A program made the position numbers and the translations under genes. Shown one piece after another: positions 7,828-16,220 of a stretch of 35,575 nucleotides of DNA. Under the pieces are notes generated by a model, which was given only the letters and a program-made list of their open reading frames with translations, was not told where the DNA came from and made no database searches. Source of the stretch: Sporosarcina sp. P32b. Lineage in GTDB: Bacteria > Bacillota > Bacilli > Bacillales_A > Planococcaceae. Position 1 is the stretch's first letter. Each line of letters starts with the position of its first letter. The DNA lies in assembly GCF_002743335.1 (NCBI RefSeq), contig NZ_PDZB01000026.1, positions 1-35,575 on the forward strand, read 5' to 3'.

Positions 7828-8281
7828 AGCACCACAACTTACTTTCTTATTTGATTTAGAGCTAGTTGTAGAGAAAGCCCACTTACCTGGAACTACCCCA
7901 ATTGGCACAAGACGAATTATTCGAGTAGAAGGTGGCCACTTTGGCGGCAGTGAAATTAAGGGGAAAGTTATTCCAGGCGGTGATGATTGGATTACAGTCA
8001 GAGAGGACGGAACAATTATCCAAGACGTGCGCATTCTATTAGAAACAGATGATAAAGAATTAATCATGATGTCTTATCGTGGTATCCGAACAGGACCTAT
8101 AGAAGTGTTGGAACGTCTTGATCGTAATGAAGAAGTGACTGTAGACGAGTATTATTTCCGTACAAATCCAATATTTGAAACTGCCTCTAAAAAATATGAT
8201 TGGATGAATAAAAGAATCTTTATCTCGACAGGTCAACGTTTACCTACAGGTGTTAAATATTCTGTCTATCAAGTGGATTAA
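7814..8281 (+). CDS. DUF3237 (UPF0311) family protein; candidate muconolactone isomerase
   Basis: A 155-residue protein of the DUF3237 family, small beta-barrel proteins of mostly unknown function. Visible family features are TFLFDLELVVEKA at the N-terminus, GTRRIIRVEGGHFGGSEIKG near residue 30, PGGDDWITVREDGT near 54, and the YFRTNPIFETAS segment near 112, where substrate-like pockets of the family are expected. It has no signal peptide or membrane segment. It overlaps the cycloisomerase gene by 14 bp and lies 15 bp before the hydrolase gene, so it is tightly co-translated. The pathway needs a muconolactone isomerase here and no CatC-like protein is encoded in the window. The isomerase role is inference from position only. 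Confidence 0.85.
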   Translation: MAYFKAPQLTFLFDLELVVEKAHLPGTTPIGTRRIIRVEGGHFGGSEIKGKVIPGGDDWITVREDGTIIQDVRILLETDDKELIMMSYRGIRTGPIEVLERLDRNEEVTVDEYYFRTNPIFETASKKYDWMNKRIFISTGQRLPTGVKYSVYQVD

Positions 8282-8296
8282 GAGGAGGATTCAATC

Positions 8297-9124
8297 ATGT
8301 TAAAAGAAGTTGAGATTCATAAAAACATAAAACTTGCAGTATGCGATATACCTGAAGAAAAGAAGACCATTATTGCGATTCATGGTCTCACGGGTAACCA
8401 TAAAACTTTTTATCATTATAGACAATTGCTGGAGAAAGATTATCGGTTTATTAGTTATGATTTACGTGGGAGGGGCAATAGTAGTTCTGCCGATAAACAA
8501 ACTTCTCTGTTTCGACATGCTGAAGATTTAAAAGCATTCATTAAAAAGTATAAAATTGAAAAGCCCATTTTAATGGGCTACTCAATGGGGGCTTACATTT
8601 GTGCTCAGGTGGCTAGTGAAATAGATGTAGCGGCATTAATTTTACTAGATGGCGCCGGTACTACCGAAGAACGTCAACGCGAATTAATCGTTCCATCACT
8701 TAGCCGTTTGGATAAGGTATATGAATCAGAAGATGACTACGTGAATCAAACGAAAATCATTTATGACTCATTAGATGTTCAGTGGGATGAGGTTGTTGAA
8801 GAAATTACACGATATGAAGTGAAAAAAAACGAAAATGGTTATCGTCATAAATCGCAAGCGACTGCTATGGAAAAAGACTTTAATAGTTTTTACGATTTCC
8901 AACCCAAAGAAGTTTTCCAACAAGTGACATCTCCAACTTTACTCGTCATTGCATATGGGAAATTAGGGCGAAAGGAATCACTTTTCACCAGAGAGACATA
9001 TAACGAAACAATAGAGACAGCAAATAGTCTAACAAGCATTGAAGTTCCGGCAAATCATTACACACTTATGTTCGAACGGCAGCCAGAGGTCGAAAAATCT
9101 ATACTAGCTCTACTTGAAAAATAA
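8297..9124 (+). CDS. pcaD: Alpha/beta hydrolase, probable 3-oxoadipate enol-lactonase
   Basis: A 275-residue alpha/beta-hydrolase-fold protein: oxyanion segment IAIHGLTGN (residues 27-34), SYDLRGRGNS (53-62), nucleophile elbow GYSMGAY with Ser96, and catalytic His254 in NHYTLMF. The usual acid position after strand 7 reads YGKLGRKES and has no Asp, so the acid may be Asp118 (LLDGAG) or Glu227. AGAGGAGG lies upstream of ATG 8297. Its place between DUF3237 and the CoA-transferase points to hydrolysis of 3-oxoadipate enol-lactone. Sequence alone does not exclude another ester or C-C hydrolase role. Confidence 0.72.
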   Translation: MLKEVEIHKNIKLAVCDIPEEKKTIIAIHGLTGNHKTFYHYRQLLEKDYRFISYDLRGRGNSSSADKQTSLFRHAEDLKAFIKKYKIEKPILMGYSMGAYICAQVASEIDVAALILLDGAGTTEERQRELIVPSLSRLDKVYESEDDYVNQTKIIYDSLDVQWDEVVEEITRYEVKKNENGYRHKSQATAMEKDFNSFYDFQPKEVFQQVTSPTLLVIAYGKLGRKESLFTRETYNETIETANSLTSIEVPANHYTLMFERQPEVEKSILALLEK

Positions 9125-9139
9125 TGAAGAGGTGAAGAG

Positions 9140-9835
9140 ATGTATTTAGACAAACTATTTTCTATTGAAGACGCATTGAAAGAAATTAAATCTAACCACA
9201 CTTTGATGGTTGGTGGATTTGGATTAGTTGGCAGTCCTTTATCCATCATTGAACACTTAACAAGACATGACATCTCTGGATTGACAGTCATTAGTAATAA
9301 CGTTGGGGAAGCTGGTGAAGGTCTAGGTATTTTGCTTAGACAAGGAAAGATCAAGAAAGCGATTGGATCGTACTTTACAAGTAATCGCGATGTGGCAAAG
9401 TATTATAATGAAGGAAAACTTGAGATTGAGCTATTACCACAAGGAACATTATCTGAAGCGATTAGATCAGGGGGAGCAGGTCTCGGTGGTTTTTATACGA
9501 AAACAGCTGTGGGTACTGATTTGGCAAGAGGAAAAGAAACGAAAGAAATTAATGGTGAAACCTATCTGTTACAGGAAGGGTTGAAAGCAGATGTTGCGAT
9601 TATTAAAGCGTGGAAAGCAGATCGATTAGGTAATTTAGTTTATTATAAGACCGCTCGAAATTTTAATCCTAATATGGCAACTGCAGCAAACTACGTTATT
9701 GCAGAAGTCGATGAAATTGTTGATGTTGGAGAGCTAGATCCAGATGAAATAGCTACACCGCACTTATTTGTAGATGCAATTGTGAAGAGTGAACTGATAT
9801 TAATGAAAGATGGGGTGAAAAGCATTGGGAAATAA
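9140..9835 (+). CDS. pcaI: 3-oxoacid/3-oxoadipate CoA-transferase, subunit A
   Basis: A 231-residue family I CoA-transferase alpha subunit. Signatures are the early GGFGLVGSP (residues 25-33), VISNNVGEAGEGLG, GTLSEAIRSGGAGLGGFYT near 103 and AVGTDLARGKE. With subunit B it would transfer CoA from succinyl-CoA to 3-oxoadipate. ATG 9140 follows GAAGAGGTG. It overlaps subunit B by 11 bp. ScoA, acting on acetoacetate, is a close relative, but the thiolase and lactonase neighbours favour 3-oxoadipate. Confidence 0.9.
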   Translation: MYLDKLFSIEDALKEIKSNHTLMVGGFGLVGSPLSIIEHLTRHDISGLTVISNNVGEAGEGLGILLRQGKIKKAIGSYFTSNRDVAKYYNEGKLEIELLPQGTLSEAIRSGGAGLGGFYTKTAVGTDLARGKETKEINGETYLLQEGLKADVAIIKAWKADRLGNLVYYKTARNFNPNMATAANYVIAEVDEIVDVGELDPDEIATPHLFVDAIVKSELILMKDGVKSIGK

Positions 9836-10478
9836 AAGGGAACTAATAGCGAAACGCGCCGCAGATGAACTTGAACCTTATTCATTTGTTAATTTAGGAA
9901 TTGGAATACCAACATTAGTTGCTAATTATATTGACGATGGATTATACACTTTACATACAGAAAATGGACTGTTAGGTGTTACTTCTGTTGAAGAAAAGGA
10001 TATAGATCCGCTAATAGTCAATGCTGGAAAACTCCCTGTTGGCGAAGCGTTGGGCGCTTCATATTTCAGTAGTGCGGATTCATTTGCAATGATCCGTGGA
10101 GGGCATATTGACGTTGCCATCCTTGGTGCTTTGCAAATTGACTCCAGAGGACGAATTGCGAACTGGGCAATTCCAGGAAAAGATATTATTGGTGTTGGTG
10201 GTGCAATGGATTTACTTGAAGGAGCAAAAAAGATTATTATTACAACAAATCATGTGGCGAATGATGGAAGACCCAAACTTGTAGATGAATGCACTTTCCC
10301 GATCACATCCGAACGTGTAGCGGAGACAATTATTACTGACTTAGCGGTATTCAAATGGCAAGGCGATAATTATGAACTAGTTGAGTTAATGGGAGATAGC
10401 ACGATAGAAGAGGTACAAGCCAATACCACTGCGTTTTATACTATTAGTAATGAACTATTACAGGAGGGGAAAGTATGA
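9825..10478 (+). CDS. pcaJ: 3-oxoacid/3-oxoadipate CoA-transferase, subunit B
   Basis: A 217-residue family I CoA-transferase beta subunit. The catalytic Glu46 is in the HTENGLLG motif; FVNLGIGIPT (residues 21-30) and GGHIDVAILGALQID near 92 are typical. The start is TTG at 9825, behind GGGGTG, inside the end of subunit A. The stop overlaps the thiolase ATG (ATGA, 10475-10478). The two overlaps imply coupled translation and stoichiometric subunits. Confidence 0.9.
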   Translation: MGNKRELIAKRAADELEPYSFVNLGIGIPTLVANYIDDGLYTLHTENGLLGVTSVEEKDIDPLIVNAGKLPVGEALGASYFSSADSFAMIRGGHIDVAILGALQIDSRGRIANWAIPGKDIIGVGGAMDLLEGAKKIIITTNHVANDGRPKLVDECTFPITSERVAETIITDLAVFKWQGDNYELVELMGDSTIEEVQANTTAFYTISNELLQEGKV

Positions 10479-11680
10479 AACGTGAAGTAGTTATCGTGGA
10501 TGCAGTTCGGACGCCTATCGGTAGATATAAGGGACAATTCAAATCTGTCCGTCCAGATGATTTAGCAGCTGTCGTTATTAAAGCATTAGTCGAACGGAAT
10601 CCAGGAGTTTCTCCTGAGATTATTGATGATGTTATTATTGGCAATGCCAACGGTGCTGGAGAAGACAATCGAAATGTCGCTAGGATGTCTTTGCTACTCG
10701 CTGGATTACCTGAAACAGTCAGTGGTACGACTGTAAACCGTCTATGTGGATCTAGCTTAGATGCTGTAAGTTTGGGCGCGCGTTCTATTCTTTCGGGTGA
10801 ATGTGAGGTTATTATTGCTGGTGGAACTGAAAGTATGACAAGGGCACCTTTTGTCATGGCGAAGCCCGAAACGGATTATCCACGCGGAGATATTGGTTTA
10901 GTAGATACTACAATGGGCTGGCGATTTAAAAACTCTGAACTAGATCGTATGTATGGTACGGAAACCATGCCGCAAACTGCAGAAAATGTTGCAGTGCAAT
11001 GCAATATTTCACGGCAAGACCAGGATGCTTTCGCTTATCGTAGTCAACAGCTTACAAAGAAAGCGATGGAGTCAGGCCGTTTTAAAGATGAAATTATTCC
11101 AGTGACAATTAAGGATCGTAAAGGACTGGAAACAATTATAGACACGGATGAACATCCACGCGCCGATACCACAATAGATAAACTAAGCACATTACGCCCT
11201 TTATTTAATGACGGAACTATCACAGCAGGAAATGCTAGTGGCATAAATGACGGTGCTTCAGGTGTTATGTTAATGAGTGCAGAATTGGCCAGGGAACTAA
11301 ATATAACACCATTAGTTAAATTCGTAGGTTCGGCTACTGCTGGATTGGCTCCTTCTATGATGGGGCTGGGTCCGATTTACTCGACAAAAAAATTAATGAA
11401 AAAATATGGTCTAACTGCATCTGACTTTGATTTGGTGGAGATTAATGAAGCGTTCGCCTCCCAATCGTTAGAATGTGTGAAACAGCTTGATTTAGACATA
11501 GAAAAAGTAAATGTAAACGGTGGTGCAATTGCATTAGGTCATCCACTTGGAGCTAGTGGAACGCGTATTTTAACTACACTTATTTACGAGATGCAAAAAA
11601 GGGAAGCGAAGTTAGGATTGGCATCCATGTGTATCGGAGTAGGTCAAGGGATTTCCGTTGTGGTTGAAAATGTCAAATGA
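10475..11680 (+). CDS. pcaF: Beta-ketoadipyl-CoA thiolase
   Basis: A 401-residue degradative thiolase. Catalytic Cys91 lies in NRLCGSSLDAV, the active-site His in GHPLGASGTR near residue 356, and the second Cys in MCIGVGQG near 386. DTTMGWRF near 140 is the wording usual in PcaF/PaaJ-type thiolases. It would cleave 3-oxoadipyl-CoA to succinyl-CoA and acetyl-CoA, the last pathway step. AGGAGGGG lies before ATG 10475. It is the final gene of the operon, and a strong terminator follows its stop. General acetyl-CoA acetyltransferase activity cannot be excluded from sequence alone. Confidence 0.9.
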   Translation: MKREVVIVDAVRTPIGRYKGQFKSVRPDDLAAVVIKALVERNPGVSPEIIDDVIIGNANGAGEDNRNVARMSLLLAGLPETVSGTTVNRLCGSSLDAVSLGARSILSGECEVIIAGGTESMTRAPFVMAKPETDYPRGDIGLVDTTMGWRFKNSELDRMYGTETMPQTAENVAVQCNISRQDQDAFAYRSQQLTKKAMESGRFKDEIIPVTIKDRKGLETIIDTDEHPRADTTIDKLSTLRPLFNDGTITAGNASGINDGASGVMLMSAELARELNITPLVKFVGSATAGLAPSMMGLGPIYSTKKLMKKYGLTASDFDLVEINEAFASQSLECVKQLDLDIEKVNVNGGAIALGHPLGASGTRILTTLIYEMQKREAKLGLASMCIGVGQGISVVVENVK

Positions 11681-11686
11681 TTAGTG

Positions 11687-11726
11687 AAAAATGGTGATGT
11701 ATTAAAATAATACATCACCATTTTTT
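11687..11726 (+). terminator. Terminator of the beta-ketoadipate operon
   Basis: A 17-bp perfect stem (11687-11703 with 11709-11725) around loop AAAAT, ending in a run of T. It closes the six-gene operon and separates it from the regulator gene. Confidence 0.92.
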
Positions 11727-11760
11727 CTTAATGATAAAAGAGGATTTTTTATAGAACTTG

Positions 11761-11775
11761 TTGAAAGCGGTTGCA
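11761..11775 (+). promoter_or_regulatory. Candidate CcpA cre site upstream of the phenol regulator
   Basis: TTGAAAGCGGTTGCA matches the Bacillus cre consensus WTGNAANCGNWNNCW at every fixed position. It lies 80 bp before the regulator start. Binding is inferred. Confidence 0.55.
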
Positions 11776-11854
11776 ATAGGTGTTTTTGTATTACTAACTA
11801 TTGTATAGAATCCTTATGAAAATTAACACGCTATGAAGTGAGGGAGATATATTG

Positions 11855-13642
11855 ATGAAAGCAAATAGATTACTGCTGCAAAACTTAATTGATATTAATC
11901 CGCGTACAGGGATCATTAAACTTCATGACAAAAGAATGGGGTTAATTTCTGTAGAAGCATTGGGGATTTTACGTGGTGACTTAATAAACACGTTAGGTAA
12001 AGAACGTGCAAAAGGATTTTTGATGCGCTACGGCTGGGCTTGTGGCAAACGGGCTGCTGAATCTATTAAAGAAAAATATGATTGGGCGTCACTGGAGGAA
12101 CTAATGTTATCAGGAACAGTCATGCACACATTAGAGGGAATTGTAACTGTGGAGCCTGACATATTAGAGATTAATGGAAATCATTTATATATTACAGGAT
12201 ATTGGAAAAATTCATTTGAATTTGCGAATCATATTGCTGAAAATGAAATAGGAAACGAAGCCATTTGTTGGACGTTAATTGGTTATGCGAGCGGTTATTT
12301 AACGAGTGCATTTGGTCAAGAAGTAGTCGCGTATGAGAAGTATTGTCAGGGTAAAGGAGACACAGAATGTTATTTTGTTGCTGAGACCGTAGCAAATTGT
12401 GATGAAGCTTATTTAACAGACCTACGCTATTATCAAAGCGAGTCTATGCAGTCAGTAATAGATGATATGTATTTAGAAATCGAACAGTTAAATGAAGATA
12501 TTATTGAATCTGAGAGAGTTCAAAATCAGTTGACAGAGTTATTCTTGGAAGGTAAAGATATTAACGAAATAACGCATGCAATTGGTAATGTTCTGGGGCG
12601 CAGTATTGTGGTTGACCATTTCGATGAAGTGTACTCCTCGCATTTTGTTTGTGATGAAGAGCAATTAGCATATAAAAGCTTGAAGGAAAGTGGGGTCATT
12701 ATAAACCAACAGAATGGTGTATTTTTTGAATCATTTTTAATAAAGAACAAGGTAGTTCTTGGAAACCTAATGGTCATCGGAAAAGAGAAATTGAATCAAA
12801 GAGAACAAATGATTATTAAACGAGCATTAATGGTTTTTACAATTCAAATGTATCATCAACGTAAAATAGCAGAATCACTTTGGAGTAAGAGAGAAGACTT
12901 TTTTGATAAAATGATTAATAGTGAAATTACAGATGAAAATACTTTAAGTAGACAAGCTGCAAGTTTTGGGTTTAATATCAATAAACCGCATCGTATTATC
13001 ACTCTTAAAGTCATTCCAAAGAGTATGAAAGATAGAGTGTTACGCTTTTTAGAGAATAAATACCCTAAACTGGATTTATTTATGAAATGCGATTATATCG
13101 TTATTATAACTGCTCAAACTATAAATCGGGATGCTGAAGAACTATCCATTAATTTGATAAATGAAATTAAAAATAATATACCTGACGTCATTGTGCACAT
13201 TGGATCTGGACGTTTGGTAGATTCCGTATATAAGTTAAAGGAAAGTTATATCGATGCAAAACGGATTTGTGATTTTGTTCAGTTAACGTATCCAGTAAGT
13301 AGTAGACAAGCAACCTACAAGGATTTTGAGGGAATTATGATGTTTTTGAAAGGTACAGATCATGAGGAACTTCTAAAGTTTTATATGAACACAATTGGAA
13401 CCCTGGTTGATTATGATGAATGTAACTCAGGCAGTCTACTCATAACATTAAAATCTTATTTAGATAATAACGGTAACCTTCAACAAACGGCTGATGATCT
13501 ACATCTATCGATTGCAGGTCTACGTTATCGTATAGGGAAGATTGAATCTTTAAGTGACATAGATTTGAAAACTGGATCGGGTCGATTTAATGGACAATTG
13601 GCTACAAGAATATACTTTGGATTAAAAGTAATGGGAAATTAA
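11855..13642 (+). CDS. Phenol-responsive regulator: XylR_N + V4R sensor with PucR-type HTH
   Basis: A 595-residue protein. Residues about 5-125 form an XylR_N (activator of aromatic catabolism) domain, with MHTLEGIVTVEP near 90, and about 130-178 a V4R domain. The zinc ligands keep the MopR/PoxR/DmpR pattern as Cys138, Glu161, Cys164 and Cys172 (spacings 23, 3, 8). Phenol-contact equivalents His91 and Trp117 are present, Trp117 lying 21 residues before the first Cys as in MopR. A short linker helix (about 195-225) leads to a middle region and a C-terminal PucR-type helix-turn-helix near 535-590 (NNGNLQQTADDLHLSIAGLRYRIGKIE). No AAA+ sigma-54 domain is present. I chose ATG 11855 over TTG 11852 for its spacing from GAGGGAG. 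It probably activates the adjacent hydroxylase genes. Confidence 0.88.
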   Translation: MKANRLLLQNLIDINPRTGIIKLHDKRMGLISVEALGILRGDLINTLGKERAKGFLMRYGWACGKRAAESIKEKYDWASLEELMLSGTVMHTLEGIVTVEPDILEINGNHLYITGYWKNSFEFANHIAENEIGNEAICWTLIGYASGYLTSAFGQEVVAYEKYCQGKGDTECYFVAETVANCDEAYLTDLRYYQSESMQSVIDDMYLEIEQLNEDIIESERVQNQLTELFLEGKDINEITHAIGNVLGRSIVVDHFDEVYSSHFVCDEEQLAYKSLKESGVIINQQNGVFFESFLIKNKVVLGNLMVIGKEKLNQREQMIIKRALMVFTIQMYHQRKIAESLWSKREDFFDKMINSEITDENTLSRQAASFGFNINKPHRIITLKVIPKSMKDRVLRFLENKYPKLDLFMKCDYIVIITAQTINRDAEELSINLINEIKNNIPDVIVHIGSGRLVDSVYKLKESYIDAKRICDFVQLTYPVSSRQATYKDFEGIMMFLKGTDHEELLKFYMNTIGTLVDYDECNSGSLLITLKSYLDNNGNLQQTADDLHLSIAGLRYRIGKIESLSDIDLKTGSGRFNGQLATRIYFGLKVMGN

Positions 13643-13649
13643 AAATTCT

Positions 13650-13682
13650 AAGACGAATCGCTCATCGATTCGTCTTTATTTT
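13650..13682 (+). terminator. Terminator of the regulator gene
   Basis: An 11-bp perfect stem AAGACGAATCG (13650-13660) with CGATTCGTCTT (13666-13676), loop CTCAT, then a T-rich tail. Confidence 0.9.
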
Positions 13683-13775
13683 ATGTGATTTAATAAATTT
13701 GCTGTTTAGAAAGTCATTCTATGTACTCCCACAAAAACTGCTAGTCGTTAATCATTTGTCACTATTTATTTACAG

Positions 13776-13825
13776 TTACATACATGTGAAACTAAGTGTA
13801 ATATTCAGATTAGTAAGCGATTACA
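13776..13825 (+). promoter_or_regulatory. Putative activator-dependent promoter with overlapping cre-like site before the hydroxylase gene
   Basis: TAATAT at 13799-13804 makes a plausible -10. The hexamer 17 bp upstream (TTACAT, 13776-13781) is a poor -35, as expected for an activated promoter. TAGTAAGCGATTACA at 13811-13825 differs from the cre consensus at one fixed position. It lies just downstream of the -10 and just before the ribosome binding site, where CcpA would act as a roadblock. No binding site for the upstream regulator could be defined. Confidence 0.4.
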
Positions 13826-13843
13826 TTAAAAGGAGGAATATTT

Positions 13844-15388
13844 ATGACAGTAAAACAAGCAGTTAGACTACCGATGACCGGTGAGGAATACCTTGAAAGC
13901 TTAAGAGATAATCGTGAAATTTGGCTACATGGTGAGAAGGTAAAAGATGTAACAACTCATCCAGGTTTTCGAAATAGTGCTCGCTCTATCGCTCGCCTTT
14001 ATGATGCCTTACATGATCCGAAATATAAAGATATATTAACAAGAAAAACTGACACAGGGAACGATGGATACACACAACGTTTCTTCGTACCAGACGAAAC
14101 ACCTGAAGATTTATTTAAAACGCGTGACGCGATTGCAGAATGGGCTAAAATGTCGTATGGCCAGATGGGGCGTTCACCGGATTATAAAGCATCGTTCTTA
14201 GCGACATTAGGTGCAAATCCAGAATACTACGGAGAATATGCTGACAATGCCAGAAGGTGGTACAAAGAAGTTCAAGAGAAAAACTGGTTCTTCAACCATG
14301 CGATTATTAATCCTCCTGTTGATCGAGATAAGCCAATTGATGAAGTGAAAGACGTCTTTATTCATGCAGTAGGTGAAACGGAAGAAGGGATTTTAGTAAG
14401 TGGTGCGAAGATGGTTGCAACAGGTTCTGCACTTACAAACTATAACTTCGTTGCTCACTACGGTGCATTGGCAATTCCTAGCGAAGAATATGCACTTGTT
14501 TTCGTTGCTGATATGAATACACCAGGTATTAAACTAGTCTGTCGAGCTTCTTATGAAATGAACGCAGCTGTCACAGGAAGTCCTTTCGACTATCCACTTA
14601 GTAGCCGTTTTGATGAAAATGATTCCGTACTAGTTTTTGAGAACGCGCTTATACCATGGGAGAACGTATTAGTTTACAAAGATATTGAAAAAGCGAATAC
14701 ATTTTTTGCTGAGAGTGGATTCCTCCACCGTTTAACTTTCCACGGTGTAACAAGGTTCGCTGTGAAATTAGACTTCATTTCTGGTCTACTCATTAAGGCA
14801 TTACGCGGGAATGGAACGGATTCATTCCGCGGTGTCCAAGCCCAAATTGGTGAAGTGATTGCATATCGTAATATGTTTTGGGCAATGAGTGATGCCATGG
14901 CATTGAATCCTGAAAAAGGAGCTAACAACACTGTTTTACCCAATCTAGAATATGGCTTGGCATATCGAGTGTTCATGTCTGACGGTTGGTCACATGTGAA
15001 AAACATTGTAGAGACAGTTGTTGCAGGAAGTTTAATTGTACAGCCGTCTAGTGCTGCAGATTTCAAAAATACTGAACTACGTCCTATTATTGATAAACTA
15101 TACCGCGGATCAAATGGTATAGAGGCTGAAGAGAAAATCAAAGTGATTAAGTTACTATGGGATGCAATTGGAACTGAATATGGTGGGCGTCACGAGTTAT
15201 ATGAAAGAAACTATTCAGGCAACAACGAAAATATCCGATTGGAAAACTTAATAACAGCGAAAGCTAGTGGCCGAGCGCAGAAGTTTGAAGACTTTGTACA
15301 GAAATGTATGGATGATTATGATTTAGATGGTTGGGTCAATCCGACGTGGGTTAATAACGATGATGTACATGCTTATGGAAAAAAGTAA
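13844..15388 (+). CDS. Two-component flavin monooxygenase, oxygenase (PheA1/HpaB family), probable phenol hydroxylase
   Basis: A 514-residue member of the 4-hydroxyphenylacetate 3-monooxygenase/phenol hydroxylase oxygenase family, which uses reduced FAD supplied by a separate reductase. Family features are the N-terminal MTGEEYLESLRDNREIWLHGEKV, YGQMGRSPDYKASF (residues about 105-118), NPPVDRDKP near 152, SGAKMVATGSALTN near 185, PWENVLVY near 273 and TEYGGRHELYERNYSGN near 445. AAAGGAGG precedes ATG 13844. It is the first gene of a four-gene unit with a ring-cleaving dioxygenase, FAD synthetase and flavin reductase. The phenol-type sensor upstream and the catechol route downstream favour phenol as substrate over 4-hydroxyphenylacetate. 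Confidence 0.85.
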   Translation: MTVKQAVRLPMTGEEYLESLRDNREIWLHGEKVKDVTTHPGFRNSARSIARLYDALHDPKYKDILTRKTDTGNDGYTQRFFVPDETPEDLFKTRDAIAEWAKMSYGQMGRSPDYKASFLATLGANPEYYGEYADNARRWYKEVQEKNWFFNHAIINPPVDRDKPIDEVKDVFIHAVGETEEGILVSGAKMVATGSALTNYNFVAHYGALAIPSEEYALVFVADMNTPGIKLVCRASYEMNAAVTGSPFDYPLSSRFDENDSVLVFENALIPWENVLVYKDIEKANTFFAESGFLHRLTFHGVTRFAVKLDFISGLLIKALRGNGTDSFRGVQAQIGEVIAYRNMFWAMSDAMALNPEKGANNTVLPNLEYGLAYRVFMSDGWSHVKNIVETVVAGSLIVQPSSAADFKNTELRPIIDKLYRGSNGIEAEEKIKVIKLLWDAIGTEYGGRHELYERNYSGNNENIRLENLITAKASGRAQKFEDFVQKCMDDYDLDGWVNPTWVNNDDVHAYGKK

Positions 15389-15427
15389 GTTTTTAAAAAC
15401 ATGAAACATAAAAAGGAGGAATTTATA

Positions 15428-16210
15428 ATGGTAAAACAACTATCAAAGAAAAATGAACGTGTAGAAGAGGTATTTAATTTATTCATATCACATGTACAAA
15501 ATTTTTTGAAAGAAGCAAAGTTGAATCATGAAGAGTACACAAACTTTGTGGATTGGGCAGATCGTTTAGGACGTGCTGGAGAACTACCACTTTATGCAGA
15601 CGTATTTTTGGAAAGCCATGTATTAAGAGCGATGTATACAGAGAAGCCTGGAACTCAGCCTTCGCTATTAGGACCCTATTTCGTGGAAGGAACGCCTCTC
15701 ATCGAAGCTAAACCAGGACAACCACTCGTATTGACACAACGCCCTAATGAAGCTGGGGATGTCATGTACTTTAGCGGAAATGTTAGTAATACAAATGGGG
15801 AACCACTCGCAAAAGTTAGAGTAGAAATGTGGCAAAATGATGCTTCTGGTAAGTATTCGGCATTTGACTCGGATGCACCCAAATATAATTTTAGAGGACA
15901 TTTTTACACAGATGAAAATGGAGACTTTGAAGTTAAAACCATAGTCCCTCTTCCGTATTCAATTCCGACAGATGGACCGACAGGTGAGTTTTTAGAATAT
16001 ACCGATCAACATCCAATGCGCCCAGCACATTTACATTTAATGTTCGAAGCGGAAGGTCATGAAACACTTATTACCCAAGTATTTTTCGAAGGTGATGAAT
16101 GGCTAGAAACAGATGTAGCAGATGGTGTTCGCTTGGACTTAATGACAAAGCTCGAAGAAAGTGATGGGTATAAAGTCTCTTCCCTAGATTTTATAATGCG
16201 CACTGTATAA
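15428..16210 (+). CDS. catA: Intradiol ring-cleavage dioxygenase, probable catechol 1,2-dioxygenase
   Basis: A 260-residue non-haem Fe(III) intradiol dioxygenase. A helical N-terminal dioxygenase domain (about 1-75) precedes the beta core, which contains the four iron ligands: Tyr143 (GKYSAFD), Tyr177 (LPYSIPTDGP), His201 and His203 (PAHLHLMF). GPYFVEG at 82-88 is also characteristic. ATG 15428 was chosen because AAAGGAGG lies 8 bp upstream; an earlier in-frame ATG at 15401 has none. It would cleave catechol to cis,cis-muconate, the substrate of the cycloisomerase. Hydroxyquinol 1,2-dioxygenases look similar, but no maleylacetate reductase is present and a muconate cycloisomerase is. Confidence 0.85.
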   Translation: MVKQLSKKNERVEEVFNLFISHVQNFLKEAKLNHEEYTNFVDWADRLGRAGELPLYADVFLESHVLRAMYTEKPGTQPSLLGPYFVEGTPLIEAKPGQPLVLTQRPNEAGDVMYFSGNVSNTNGEPLAKVRVEMWQNDASGKYSAFDSDAPKYNFRGHFYTDENGDFEVKTIVPLPYSIPTDGPTGEFLEYTDQHPMRPAHLHLMFEAEGHETLITQVFFEGDEWLETDVADGVRLDLMTKLEESDGYKVSSLDFIMRTV

Positions 16211-16220
16211 GTAAAATTTA

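Noticed and set aside
15428..16210. Hydroxyquinol 1,2-dioxygenase instead of catechol 1,2-dioxygenase
   Set aside because: The fold cannot separate them with certainty, but no maleylacetate reductase is present and a muconate cycloisomerase operon is, so catechol is preferred.
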